Assembly: GCF_002869745.1 (NCBI RefSeq)
Contig: NZ_PNOS01000022.1
Location: 1 to 64,000 of the forward strand
DNA: 64,000 nt
Source of the DNA: Oceaniglobus roseus
GTDB taxonomy: Bacteria; Pseudomonadota; Alphaproteobacteria; Rhodobacterales; Rhodobacteraceae
Reading direction: 5' to 3'
The notes under the pieces are model-generated. The model made no database searches. It saw only the letters and a program-made list of their open reading frames with translations, and was not told the origin of the DNA. The position numbers and the translations under genes are program-made. This document shows positions 52,734 to 61,193 of the stretch, piece after piece; position 1 is the first letter of the stretch, and each line of letters begins with the position of its first letter.

Positions 52734-54281
52734 TCACGCGTCCCGCAGCAGCCGCCGCAGGATCTTGCCCGAGGCCGACTTCGGCACCGACTCGACGAAG
52801 CTCACCGCGCGCAGGTGCTTGTAGCTCGCCAGCCTACCCGCGACATGGGCCTGCACCTCGGCCTCGCTCAGGCCCTGCCCCGGGGCGAGCACGACGAAGG
52901 CCACCGGCACCTCGCCCGCCTCGTCGTCCGGGCGTCCGATCACCGCCGCATCCACGATCGCGGGATGGCTCAGCAGCTCCGCCTCCAGCTCGGCCGGGGC
53001 CACCTGGAAGCCCTTGCACTTGATCAGCTCCTTCAGCCGGTCGGAGATGAAGACGTTCCCCTCCGCGTCCACATGGCCGATGTCGCCGGTGCGCAACCAT
53101 CCCTCGCCCGGCATGGTCGCGGCCGTCGCGGCATCGTTGTTCAGGTAGCCGATCATCACCTGCGGTCCCCGCACCCACAGCTCACCGTCCTCCCCGGGCC
53201 CGAGGTCGGCGCCGCTCTCCACGTCCACGATCCGCCCCTCGGTCGAGGGCACGAGGACGCCGACCGACCCGCTGACCGACTTCCCCGGCACGTTGATCAG
53301 CGTCACCGGCGAGGTCTCGGACATGCCGTAGCCCTGGAACGCGTCGCAGCCCAGCCGCTGCGACACCGCTGCCGTGATCTCGCCGCTGAGCGGCGCCGCG
53401 CCGGACATCAGGATCTCGACCGAGGCGAGGTCGAACCGGTCGACCAGCGGATGCTTGGCCAGCGCCAGCCCCACCGGCGGAACGATGAAGAGCGAGCGCG
53501 CCCGGTGCTCCTGCGCGAGCCTCAGGAACATCTCGAGGTCGAACCGCGGCAGGGTGACCAGCGTGCCGCCCCCGGCGAGGAACATGTTCAACTGCACCTG
53601 CATCCCGTAGATGTGGAAGAACGGCAGGAAACAGGGCGTCACGTCGCCCGGCCGGATCACGCCCATGGCGATGCACTGGTCGACGTTGGCCACGAGGTTG
53701 CGATGGCTCAGCATCACGCCCTTCGGCAGCCCGGTCGTGCCCGAGGAATAGGGCATCATCGCCACGTGGGAGTCGAGGTCCACCGGCACCTGCGCCTCCA
53801 GCGGATCGCCCATCAGCGCCGCCATGGCATCCGGCCCCTCCCCGTCCATCACGACCACCCGCCGCACCCCGCTGCCCTCCGCCGCCGCCCGCGCCGTGTC
53901 GATGAAGGCCGCGGTGGTGAACAGGATGTCGGCCCCGGCATCCTGCAGCTGGTGGGCGACCTCGCGCGCGGTGTAAGCGGGGTTGATCGTCGTCACCGTC
54001 CCCCCGGCCCAGAGCGCACCGTGCTTCACCACGCCGAAGGCGGGCATGTTCGGCGCCATCAGCGCCACCACCTGCCCCGCGCCGAAGCCAGCGGCGGAAA
54101 GTCCCCCGGCCAGCCGCTTCACGCTGTCGACGAAGGCTCCGGCCTGCATCGTCTCGCCGCTCGGCCCGTCGATCAGCACCACGTCGTCCTGCGGACGACC
54201 GGCCAGCCCCTCGAACACCCGCTCGGTGATCGTCTGCTCCTTCAGCGCCAAGGGGCTGAAAGGGCTCTTGAAAATTCCCAT
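52734..54281 (-). CDS. Class I adenylate-forming enzyme (acyl-/4-coumarate-CoA ligase-like)
   Basis: A 515-aa AMP-forming ligase. The P-loop PYSSGTTGLPKGVMLSHRNL, the A5 motif YGMSETSPVTLIN, A7 GWLRTGDIGH, A8 LKELIKCKGFQVAPAELE and A10 PKSASGKILRR (catalytic Lys) are all present. It activates a carboxylic acid as acyl-AMP and forms the CoA thioester. The pattern is closest to 4-coumarate-CoA or medium-chain acyl-CoA ligases; the exact acid is not certain. The ATG at 54281 begins MGIFKSPFSPLALKEQTITE; upstream in-frame sequence is not protein-like. Confidence 0.88.
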   Translation of the reverse strand: MGIFKSPFSPLALKEQTITERVFEGLAGRPQDDVVLIDGPSGETMQAGAFVDSVKRLAGGLSAAGFGAGQVVALMAPNMPAFGVVKHGALWAGGTVTTINPAYTAREVAHQLQDAGADILFTTAAFIDTARAAAEGSGVRRVVVMDGEGPDAMAALMGDPLEAQVPVDLDSHVAMMPYSSGTTGLPKGVMLSHRNLVANVDQCIAMGVIRPGDVTPCFLPFFHIYGMQVQLNMFLAGGGTLVTLPRFDLEMFLRLAQEHRARSLFIVPPVGLALAKHPLVDRFDLASVEILMSGAAPLSGEITAAVSQRLGCDAFQGYGMSETSPVTLINVPGKSVSGSVGVLVPSTEGRIVDVESGADLGPGEDGELWVRGPQVMIGYLNNDAATAATMPGEGWLRTGDIGHVDAEGNVFISDRLKELIKCKGFQVAPAELEAELLSHPAIVDAAVIGRPDDEAGEVPVAFVVLAPGQGLSEAEVQAHVAGRLASYKHLRAVSFVESVPKSASGKILRRLLRDA

Positions 54282-54435
54282 GATCGTCTCCTCCCTCAAG
54301 TCGGGAGGATAGGCGGGTTGTGGCAGAAATGGCAAAACAATCCTGCGCTGTTCCGCCGTATCGACCTCCGGCTTCCGCGGGGACAGCCGATCGGCTAGGA
54401 TTCCGGGGAACGACCCGTCAGAGGCCGCGAGCAGA

Positions 54436-54987
54436 ATGTCGAAGACCCGCACCGCCCGCGCAACCTGCGCCCTGTGGCTGCCTGCGCTTCTCGCGGGCTG
54501 CGTCGCCTCGGCGCCCGATGTCGCGCGGTTCGTCGAGCCCCAGATCGCCCCCGCGGAAGCGGCCGAGGCGACCGGCGACGCCGCCACCGGCTGTTTCGAC
54601 ACGGTGACCATCCCCGCCGTGGTCGAGACCCGGACCGAGCACATCCTGGCCGCCCCGGATGCCTCCTCCGCTGCCGCGGAGGCGGACGCGCCTGCCCGCT
54701 ACGAGACCGTGACCGAAACCCGCATCCTGCAGGACCGCCGCGAGATCGTCCTGCAGACCGTCTGCGCGCACGAGCAGACCCCGGCCTTCATCGCGAGCCT
54801 CCAGCGCGCCCTGCAGGTACGGGGACACTACACGGGCGCCGTGACGGGCGAGATGGACGCCGCCACACGCGCCGCGGTGCGCCGCTACCAGGGACAACAG
54901 GGCCTGAACGCCTCGGCGCTGAGCCTCGCCGGCGCCAAGCGCCTGGGCCTCGCCGTCTATACCGAGGAAGAGGCTATCGAGGGCTGA
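54436..54987 (+). CDS. Peptidoglycan-binding-domain lipoprotein
   Basis: A 183-aa lipoprotein. The signal ends in a lipobox LLAGC (Cys22). A proline/alanine/glutamate-rich middle precedes a C-terminal peptidoglycan-binding-1 domain: FIASLQRALQVRGHYTGAVTGEMDAATRAAVRRYQGQQGL. It likely binds the cell wall from the inner or outer membrane. The neighbouring block on the opposite strand is degP-hflKC. Confidence 0.82.
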   Translation: MSKTRTARATCALWLPALLAGCVASAPDVARFVEPQIAPAEAAEATGDAATGCFDTVTIPAVVETRTEHILAAPDASSAAAEADAPARYETVTETRILQDRREIVLQTVCAHEQTPAFIASLQRALQVRGHYTGAVTGEMDAATRAAVRRYQGQQGLNASALSLAGAKRLGLAVYTEEEAIEG

Positions 54988-55011
54988 CCGGCGCCCGCCC
55001 CCGGCTGCCGT

Positions 55012-55046
55012 GTTTCTTCTTTGCCTCAAATACTCCCGCCGGAGGC
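55012..55046 (+). repeat. Dispersed intergenic motif, copy 5
   Basis: TTTCTTCTTTGCCTCAAATA then CTCCCGCCGGAGGC, most like copy 1 at 24575. It lies 25 bases after the lipoprotein stop. Confidence 0.6.
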
Positions 55047-55133
55047 GTTCCGCCGGTCATGTCCCGCGCCCCCGTCGATCCGCCGGGTGCCGGTCCACGG
55101 TCGCCCCTGCCGTCCCGCCACTCCGGTGCCAGG

Positions 55134-55155
55134 CCATTTTCCTGAAGGAAAATGG
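55134..55155. repeat. Palindrome 1 of 4 (10-bp stem)
   Basis: CCATTTTCCT, loop GA, AGGAAAATGG: a perfect stem. It forms a pair with palindrome 2, one base away. Confidence 0.85.
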
Positions 55156-55156
55156 T

Positions 55157-55178
55157 CCGGTTTCCTCAAGGAAACCGG
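55157..55178. repeat. Palindrome 2 of 4 (10-bp stem)
   Basis: CCGGTTTCCT, loop CA, AGGAAACCGG: a perfect stem, directly after palindrome 1. Confidence 0.85.
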
Positions 55179-55241
55179 CTCCCGATCATCGGAGATAGCG
55201 CGGGATCAGGCACCCGCGCGGACCGACCTCTCCATCCTGCG

Positions 55242-55263
55242 CCATTTTTCTCAAGAAAAATGG
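55242..55263. repeat. Palindrome 3 of 4 (10-bp stem)
   Basis: CCATTTTTCT, loop CA, AGAAAAATGG: a variant of palindrome 1 in which the stem change is compensated on both arms. Confidence 0.85.
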
Positions 55264-55264
55264 A

Positions 55265-55286
55265 CCGGTTTCCTTGAGGAAACCGG
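55265..55286. repeat. Palindrome 4 of 4 (10-bp stem)
   Basis: CCGGTTTCCT, loop TG, AGGAAACCGG: the same stem as palindrome 2 with a changed loop, one base after palindrome 3. Confidence 0.85.
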
Positions 55287-55339
55287 CACCCCACTTGGGG
55301 CTGGAGGTTTCGCCCGCACCACATATCCGCTCGGGCATA

Positions 55340-55368
55340 AAGCAAAGGGGCGCCCCGGAAGGCGCCCC
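55340..55368 (-). terminator. Rho-independent terminator of degP
   Basis: On the minus strand GGGGCGCC/GGCGCCCC (8-bp stem, 6-base loop) is followed by TTTGCTTTATG. It lies about 26 bases past the degP stop. Confidence 0.75.
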
Positions 55369-55394
55369 CGTCATTTCCGTCTTCGAGGGAGGGA

Positions 55395-56873
55395 CTAGTC
55401 CAGCGTCAGCGCCACGAAGCGCGGCTCGCCCTCGCGGCGCACGAGAAGCAGCAGGGACTTGCGCCCGCCCTCCTTCGCCTCGGCGATGCGGTCCTCCAGG
55501 TCCTGCGGGACGGACACCTTTTGCTGACCGGCCTCGGTGATGACGTCGCCCGCGCGGATGTTCTTCTCGTAGGCCTCGCTGTCGCCCGCCACGTCGGTCA
55601 CGACCAGACCCTCGGCCGCGTCGCCGAGCTTCAGCTCGCTCCTCAGTTCCTCGGTCATCTCCGACACGGTCAGGCCCAGCATCTCGCTCGTCGCCGGGTC
55701 GGCGGGGGTCTCGACCGCGGCCGGACGCGCGCTTTCCGCCTCTTCGCGGCGGCCGAGCGTGATCCTCAGCGTCTCGGTCTTGCCGTCGCGGTAGACGACC
55801 ACGCGCACGGTCTTGCCCACGCTCGTGTTGCCCACGGTGCGCACCAGGCTGCGGGTGTCGGGCACGTCGACGCCGTCGAAGGACATGATGACGTCGCCCG
55901 ACTTCATGCCGGCGTCCTTCGCGGGTCCGTCCGGCACGTCCGTCACCAGCGCGCCCGTGGCCTTCTCCAGCCCCATGCTCTCGGCGATGTCGGGGCTCAC
56001 GTCCTGGATGCGGACGCCCAGCCAGCCGCGGCGGGTCTCGCCGAACTCCTTCAGCTGCGCCACGACCTTGCTGACGACGTTGCTGGACATGGCGAAGCCG
56101 ATGCCGATGGAGCCGCCGTTCGGCGACAGGATCGCGGTGTTCACGCCGATCACCTCGCCGTCCATGTTGAACAGCGGCCCGCCCGAGTTGCCGCGGTTGA
56201 TCGCGGCGTCGGTCTGGATGTAGTCGTCATAGGTGCCCGACAGTGCGCGGTTCCTGGCCGAGACGATCCCGGCCGAGATCGAGAAGCCCTGGCCCAGCGG
56301 GTTGCCCATGGCCATCACCCAGTCGCCGGTGCGCATCAGGTTGCTGTCGCCGAAGTTGACGAAGGGCAGCGGGCCGTCCGCCTCGACCTTCAGGAGCGCG
56401 ATGTCGGTGTTCGGATCGGTGCCGACCAGCGTCGCGTCCAGGGTCTTGCCCGAGAAGAACTCGATCTGGATCTCGTCCGCGCCCTCGATGACGTGGTTGT
56501 TCGTCACGAGGTACCCGTCCTCGGAAATCACGAAGCCCGACCCCAGCGCCTGGCTGCGGCGCGGCGTGTTGCGGCCGCCCTGTCCGTTGCGGTCGTTGAA
56601 CTCGCGGAAGAAATCCTCGAACGGCGAACCCTCGGGCACGATCGCCCCGGGCCCCGAGCGGGCGGCGACGGTCGTCGTCGTGGTGATGTTCACCACCGAG
56701 GGGCTGATCTGCTCGGCCAGGTCGGCAAAGCTTTCGGGCGCGGCGCGGGCGTGGGCGCCCAGCGTCTGCGCAAGGATCAGCGCGAGACCGAAGAACAGCG
56801 CCCAGAGCGCCTTCAGCGCCGTCTCGGCGGGCCGTTCGCGGGTCCGTGCAAGGGTCGATGTGCGAGATGTCAC
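55395..56873 (-). CDS. degP: Periplasmic serine protease Do (DegP/HtrA)
   Basis: A 492-aa protease-chaperone. An N-terminal membrane/signal segment (ALKALWALFFGLALILAQTL) is followed by the trypsin-like domain: TNNHVIEGAD (His127), NTDIALLKV (Asp157) and INRGNSGGPL (Ser230). Two PDZ domains follow (about 270-370 and 400-485). It degrades misfolded envelope proteins. I chose the GTG at 56873 since GGAGGAG lies six bases before it; an ATG at 56891 would leave that Shine-Dalgarno inside the gene. The HflK/HflC and DUF2065 genes lie upstream in the same direction. Confidence 0.9.
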   Translation of the reverse strand: MTSRTSTLARTRERPAETALKALWALFFGLALILAQTLGAHARAAPESFADLAEQISPSVVNITTTTTVAARSGPGAIVPEGSPFEDFFREFNDRNGQGGRNTPRRSQALGSGFVISEDGYLVTNNHVIEGADEIQIEFFSGKTLDATLVGTDPNTDIALLKVEADGPLPFVNFGDSNLMRTGDWVMAMGNPLGQGFSISAGIVSARNRALSGTYDDYIQTDAAINRGNSGGPLFNMDGEVIGVNTAILSPNGGSIGIGFAMSSNVVSKVVAQLKEFGETRRGWLGVRIQDVSPDIAESMGLEKATGALVTDVPDGPAKDAGMKSGDVIMSFDGVDVPDTRSLVRTVGNTSVGKTVRVVVYRDGKTETLRITLGRREEAESARPAAVETPADPATSEMLGLTVSEMTEELRSELKLGDAAEGLVVTDVAGDSEAYEKNIRAGDVITEAGQQKVSVPQDLEDRIAEAKEGGRKSLLLLVRREGEPRFVALTLD

Positions 56874-57021
56874 GTGATGCTCCTCCAGCATGGGGGACGG
56901 AAAGCGGCCGGTCCGGGGCCGCGGACCCGCCTTCCCTTTCGATGTAGTCTGTAGATACGCCCTGCAAGCCGCAACGCCAACAGATATCGCCGATCGTCAA
57001 CAGCGCGTGAACGGCGCGGGG

Positions 57022-57216
57022 TCAGCCGCCCACCGCGCGGCCCAGCCAGACAAGCGCCACGCCCAGCGCCAGCGCGGCGAGGCCCAGCATCCGCCGCTGC
57101 TCCGGCTCCAGCCGCGCGAGGGCGGCCAGCAGGTCCTGAAGGCGCGAAGGGGCCAGTGCGAACACCAGCCCCTCCAGACAGAACACCAGACCGAGGGCCA
57201 CCAGCAGCAGACCCAT
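57022..57216 (-). CDS. DUF2065 small membrane protein
   Basis: A 64-aa protein with two hydrophobic helices (MGLLLVALGLVFCLEGLVFAL and MLGLAALALGVALVWLGRAV) joined by RLEPEQRRM. DUF2065 genes regularly follow hflKC. It begins six bases after the hflC stop and is probably part of the same transcript. Function is unknown. Confidence 0.85.
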   Translation of the reverse strand: MGLLLVALGLVFCLEGLVFALAPSRLQDLLAALARLEPEQRRMLGLAALALGVALVWLGRAVGG

Positions 57217-57222
57217 CGCCGC

Positions 57223-58371
57223 TTAGGGGTTGGCGGGCGCGGCCGGGGCGGCGGAGGCGTCGGCCGTCTCCGGCGTGGCCGCGCCACCGTCTGCCGCCCC
57301 GGTGGCATCGCTGCCCGGGGCCGCGGAGGCCGCCTGATCGTCGGCGGGCTCTGCCGCATCGCCCGCGGCGGTGTCGTCGACCGCCGGAGCCGACCCCGAC
57401 GGCGCCGCCGAGGCCGAGCCCCCGCTGTCCGGCGCGGGCGTCGCCGTGCCGCCTTGCGGCTGGGCCGCAGCGCCATCCCCGGACGGTGCCGCGGTGCCCC
57501 GCGGCTGGGTCGAGCGCAGGTATTCGAAGAACTCCCCGTCCGGCGACATCACCATGGTCGAGTTCTGGCCTTGGAGCGAGCGCTGGTAGGCGGTCAGCGA
57601 GCGGTAGAACTCGAAGAACTCCTCGTCCTTGCCGAATGCCTCGGCGAAGATCCGGTTGCGCTCGGCATCGGCCTCGCCTCGGGTGACTTCCGCGTCGCGG
57701 GTGGCTTCCGACACCAGTTCGACCACCGTGCGGTCGGCCTGGGCGCGGACCCGCTGCGCCGCCTCCTCGCCGCGGGCGATCTCGTCGGCCGCCTCGCGCT
57801 CGCGCTCCGCGCGCATCCGCGCGAAGGTGGCGTCGAGGTTCTGCTCGGGCAGCGCGGTCTGCTTCAGGCGCACGTCCAGCACCTCCAGCCCCAGCGGGGC
57901 GGCGCGGGTGCGCGCCTGCTGGGTGATCCGCGCCATCAGCGTGGCCCGGTCCGACGACAGGATGGTGTTCGAGGTCACGCCGTCCGAACCCAGCACCGCG
58001 CGGATCTGCGGATTGATGATCCCGGCCAGCCGGTCCTCGGCCGCCCGTTCGCCGCCCACACCCACGGCCTGGCGGAACTGCACCACGTCGGCGATGCGGT
58101 AGCGGGCGAAGGCATCGACCACCAGGCGGCGGTCGTCGCTCGGCGTGACCTCGATCGGGTCGGTGTCGAGCGACAGGATCCGGTCGTCGTAATAGACGAC
58201 GTCCTGGATGAACGGGATCTTGAACGCCAGACCCGGTTCTTCCTTCACCGCCTTGATCTGGCCGAACTGGAGCACCAGCGCCTTCTCGCGCTCGTCCACG
58301 ATGAAGACGGAGGACAGCGCGACGGCGCCCAGCACCACGGCCACGGGCAGGATGAATGCGGATTTCTTCAT
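57223..58371 (-). CDS. hflC: HflC, modulator of the FtsH protease
   Basis: A 382-aa protein. An N-terminal membrane helix (AFILPVAVVLGAVALSSVFI) anchors a large SPFH/band-7 domain (about 30-290, with ALVLQFGQIKAVKEEPGLAFKIPF and NRIFAEAFGKDEEFFEFYRSLTAYQ). The last 90 residues form an Ala/Pro/Ser/Thr/Asp-rich low-complexity tail, longer than in E. coli HflC. With HflK it forms a cage around FtsH in the inner membrane. Its start overlaps the hflK stop (TGATG). Confidence 0.9.
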   Translation of the reverse strand: MKKSAFILPVAVVLGAVALSSVFIVDEREKALVLQFGQIKAVKEEPGLAFKIPFIQDVVYYDDRILSLDTDPIEVTPSDDRRLVVDAFARYRIADVVQFRQAVGVGGERAAEDRLAGIINPQIRAVLGSDGVTSNTILSSDRATLMARITQQARTRAAPLGLEVLDVRLKQTALPEQNLDATFARMRAEREREAADEIARGEEAAQRVRAQADRTVVELVSEATRDAEVTRGEADAERNRIFAEAFGKDEEFFEFYRSLTAYQRSLQGQNSTMVMSPDGEFFEYLRSTQPRGTAAPSGDGAAAQPQGGTATPAPDSGGSASAAPSGSAPAVDDTAAGDAAEPADDQAASAAPGSDATGAADGGAATPETADASAAPAAPANP

Positions 58372-59540
58372 CAGTTGGTTCCTCCGTTGCCCGGGGTCCG
58401 CACCGGCGGCGCGTTCCTGAGCTCGTTCAGCGGCAGGTAGGGCACGACACCGTTGGCCCCCCCGGCCTCGCCGTCGAGGATGATCTTGTCGACACGGCCC
58501 AGAACGTCCTCCATGGTCTCGAGATAGAGACGCTTGCGCGTCACCTCCGGCGCCTTCTCGTATTCCGTCAGGACCGAGCTGAAGCGGCTCGCCTCACCCT
58601 GCGCCTCGTTCACGACCTGCGCGCGATAGCCCTCGGCCTCTTCCAGAAGCTGCGCCGCCTCGCCGCGGGCGCCGGCAAGCGCCTGGTTGGCATAGGCGTC
58701 GGCCTGCCGCTGGAGCGTGTCGCGCTTCTGCTCGGCCGCCTGCACCTCGCGGAAGGCGTCGATCACCTCGCGCGGGGGGTCGGCCTTGTCGAGGTTCAGG
58801 CGGACGATGTTCACGCCGGAGTCGTAGCTGTCGAGAGTATCCTGGATCAGCTGGCGCACGGTATCGGCGATCAGGTCGCGGTCGCGGTTCAGGATCGGCG
58901 CCAGCTCGCTCCGGGCGATCACCTCGCGCATGGCGGACTCCGACACGGCGCGGATCGTCTGGCGCGCGTCGCGCAGGTTGAACAGGAACTTGGCGGGATC
59001 GTTGATGTTCCAGACGACCTCGAAGTCGATGTCCACGATGTTCTCGTCCGTCGTCAGCATCAGCCCCTCGTCGGAGCGTCCGCCCGAGTTGCCCGCGCCG
59101 ATCACCTCGGTCTGCTCGCGCGTGACCGGCAGCACCTCGGCGGTCACCAGGGGCCACGGTGCGAAGTTCAGGCCCGGGCTGCCCGTCGACGAATACTTGC
59201 CGAGGAACAGCTCGACCGACTGCTCTTCCGGCTTGACGGTGTAGAAGCTGGAGAACACCCAGAGGCCCACGACCGCCAGTGCCGCGATTCCGATCGTCCC
59301 GCGCGAGATGCCGGGACCGCCCGGGCCGCCGGAGCCGCCGTTCATCGGGCCGCGCGGACCGCCGCGCCCGCCCATCAGCACCTTCAGCCGTTCCTGCCCC
59401 TTGCGGACCAGATCGTCGATCTCGGGAATCTGGGGGCCCTCCCCGGGCCGCCGCGGTGGCCGCCTGTCGCCGTCGTCTCCGTTGTTGCCGCCGCCGCCCC
59501 GGGGGCCGCTGCCCCAGGGTCCGCCATTGTTGCTGGCCAT
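58371..59540 (-). CDS. hflK: HflK, modulator of the FtsH protease
   Basis: A 389-aa protein. A glycine/proline/arginine-rich N-terminal region (1-75) precedes the membrane helix (GTIGIAALAVVGLWVFSSFYT) and an SPFH domain (about 97-350) containing LMLTTDENIVDIDFEVVWNINDPAKFLFNLRD. The long Gly-rich leader is normal in HflK. It is the first gene of the hflK-hflC-DUF2065-degP set, which is conserved in alphaproteobacteria. Confidence 0.92.
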   Translation of the reverse strand: MASNNGGPWGSGPRGGGGNNGDDGDRRPPRRPGEGPQIPEIDDLVRKGQERLKVLMGGRGGPRGPMNGGSGGPGGPGISRGTIGIAALAVVGLWVFSSFYTVKPEEQSVELFLGKYSSTGSPGLNFAPWPLVTAEVLPVTREQTEVIGAGNSGGRSDEGLMLTTDENIVDIDFEVVWNINDPAKFLFNLRDARQTIRAVSESAMREVIARSELAPILNRDRDLIADTVRQLIQDTLDSYDSGVNIVRLNLDKADPPREVIDAFREVQAAEQKRDTLQRQADAYANQALAGARGEAAQLLEEAEGYRAQVVNEAQGEASRFSSVLTEYEKAPEVTRKRLYLETMEDVLGRVDKIILDGEAGGANGVVPYLPLNELRNAPPVRTPGNGGTN

Positions 59541-59663
59541 CTAGGTCGTTTCCCTTTTGTTGGTCAGTGTCCGTCGTAACTGTGCATTTGCCCGTCGAAT
59601 TCAAGCGCCGCGGGGTGGGACGCGCTGCCTCACCCGACCCCCTTCTTCCGGGGGTGCGGAGGG

Positions 59664-61022
59664 TCAGCTGCGGCGCACCGGCGTGCGCATCGTCACCAGC
59701 TCTTCGGCGATGGTCGGATGCACCGCCACCGTGGCGTCGAAATCCTCCTTCGTCGCCCCCATCTTCACCGCGATCGCCGCCAGCTGGATCAGCTCGCCCG
59801 CCCCGTCCGCGACGATGTGGCAGCCGAGGACCCGCCGCGTGTCGGCGTCGACGATCAGCTTGAACAGCACCCTCTCGGGCCGCTTGATGAAGGCTGTCTT
59901 CATGGGCCGGAAGGCGGTGGCGTAGACCTCGATCTCGAAATCCTGCATCGCTTGCTCCTCGGTCAGGCCCACCGTGCCCATCTCGGGCTGGGTGAAGACG
60001 GCCGAAGGGATGCAGGCATACTCCATCTTCCGCTTCCTGCCGCCGAAGACGGTGTCGGCGAAGGCGTGCCCCTCGCGGATCGCCACCGGCGTCAGCGCCA
60101 CGCGGTCGGTCACGTCGCCGATGGCATAGATCGAAGGCACGCTGGTCTGCGACCACTCGTTCACCTCGATGGCACCATGCTTCAGCGTCCGCACGCCGAT
60201 TTCCTCCAGCCCCAGCCCGGCGCTGTTGGGCTTGCGCCCCGTGGCATAGAGCACCCGGTCATATGTGCGGTCCTTGCCGTTCGTCGCCTTGACGAAGATG
60301 CCCCCGTCCGTCTTCTCCATCGACATCACCGAGCAGCCGAGGTGCATGTCGATGCCGCTGTCGCCCATCTGCTCGCAGATGTGGCCCGCCACCTCCTCGT
60401 CGAAGCCGCGCAGGATCATGGCGCCGCGGTGCATCATCGACACCTCGACGCCGAGACCGTTCATCATGCAGGCGAATTCGCAGCCGATGTAACCCGCGCC
60501 GACGATCAGCAGCGATTTCGGCAGCTCCTCCATCAGGAACATGTCGTCGGAGGTGCAGGCGAGCTCCGAGCCCGGAAACTCCGGCACATGGGGATGCCCG
60601 CCGGTCGCGATAAGGATGTGCTTGGCGGTGACGCTTTCGCCGGTCGCAAGCTTCACGGTGTGGGGATCGGCCAGCGTCGCGCGGGCATCGAACAGCTTCA
60701 CCCCCGCCTTCTCGAGGTTGGTGCGATAGATGTTCTCCAGCCGGTCCAGCTCCTCCCGCAGGTGGGGGTGGAACTTCTTCCAGTCGAAGCCGCGGTTCTC
60801 CAGGTCCCAGCCATAGGCGCGGCCCTGGTCGACCGCCTCGGCGAACTCCGAGGCGAAGACCATCAGCTTCTTCGGCACGCATCCGCGGATCACGCAGGTG
60901 CCGCCCATCCGGCTTTCCTCGGCCAGCCCGACCTTCGCACCGCCTTCCGCCGCCGCGATCCGCGCCGCCCTGACGCCGCCCGAGCCGCCGCCGATCACGA
61001 AGAGGTCGAAGTCGAAATCCAT
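59664..61022 (-). CDS. gor: Glutathione-disulfide reductase
   Basis: A 452-aa flavoenzyme. FAD-binding GGGSGGVRAARIAA (11-24) and the redox-active site GGTCVIRGCVPKK (40-52, Cys43 and Cys48) open the protein. The NADPH-binding fold is GAGYIGCEFA, and YAIGDVTDRVALTPVAIREGHA follows. The C-terminal dimer interface has the active-site His in VAVHPTIAEELVTM. It reduces oxidised glutathione with NADPH. It stands alone; a related disulphide oxidoreductase of the same family is the only alternative. Confidence 0.92.
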   Translation of the reverse strand: MDFDFDLFVIGGGSGGVRAARIAAAEGGAKVGLAEESRMGGTCVIRGCVPKKLMVFASEFAEAVDQGRAYGWDLENRGFDWKKFHPHLREELDRLENIYRTNLEKAGVKLFDARATLADPHTVKLATGESVTAKHILIATGGHPHVPEFPGSELACTSDDMFLMEELPKSLLIVGAGYIGCEFACMMNGLGVEVSMMHRGAMILRGFDEEVAGHICEQMGDSGIDMHLGCSVMSMEKTDGGIFVKATNGKDRTYDRVLYATGRKPNSAGLGLEEIGVRTLKHGAIEVNEWSQTSVPSIYAIGDVTDRVALTPVAIREGHAFADTVFGGRKRKMEYACIPSAVFTQPEMGTVGLTEEQAMQDFEIEVYATAFRPMKTAFIKRPERVLFKLIVDADTRRVLGCHIVADGAGELIQLAAIAVKMGATKEDFDATVAVHPTIAEELVTMRTPVRRS

Positions 61023-61193
61023 GAGCCGTCATCCTTTCAGCCGCGCCGCCGAGGTATCCCATAAGTCACCCTGCTTGACCAGAGCGCCGCCCGCCGCGGG
61101 TCCGCGCAGAGGGCGGGATACGAGGAATGTCGGAACATTCCGCCCGGCCCCCCGGTTTTTCCAGCAACGAAAGTCTTTACGAAAGGATACGCT

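Larger units (their letters stand above)
54988..55339. other. Intergenic region holding four palindromes and a dispersed motif
   Basis: A convergent gap between the lipoprotein and degP. It holds motif copy 5 and four perfect 22-base palindromes in two pairs. No gene is supported in it. Confidence 0.5.

Noticed and set aside
56874-56891. ATG start for degP
   Set aside because: It would place the GGAGGAG ribosome site inside the coding region; the GTG at 56873 has that site six bases upstream.
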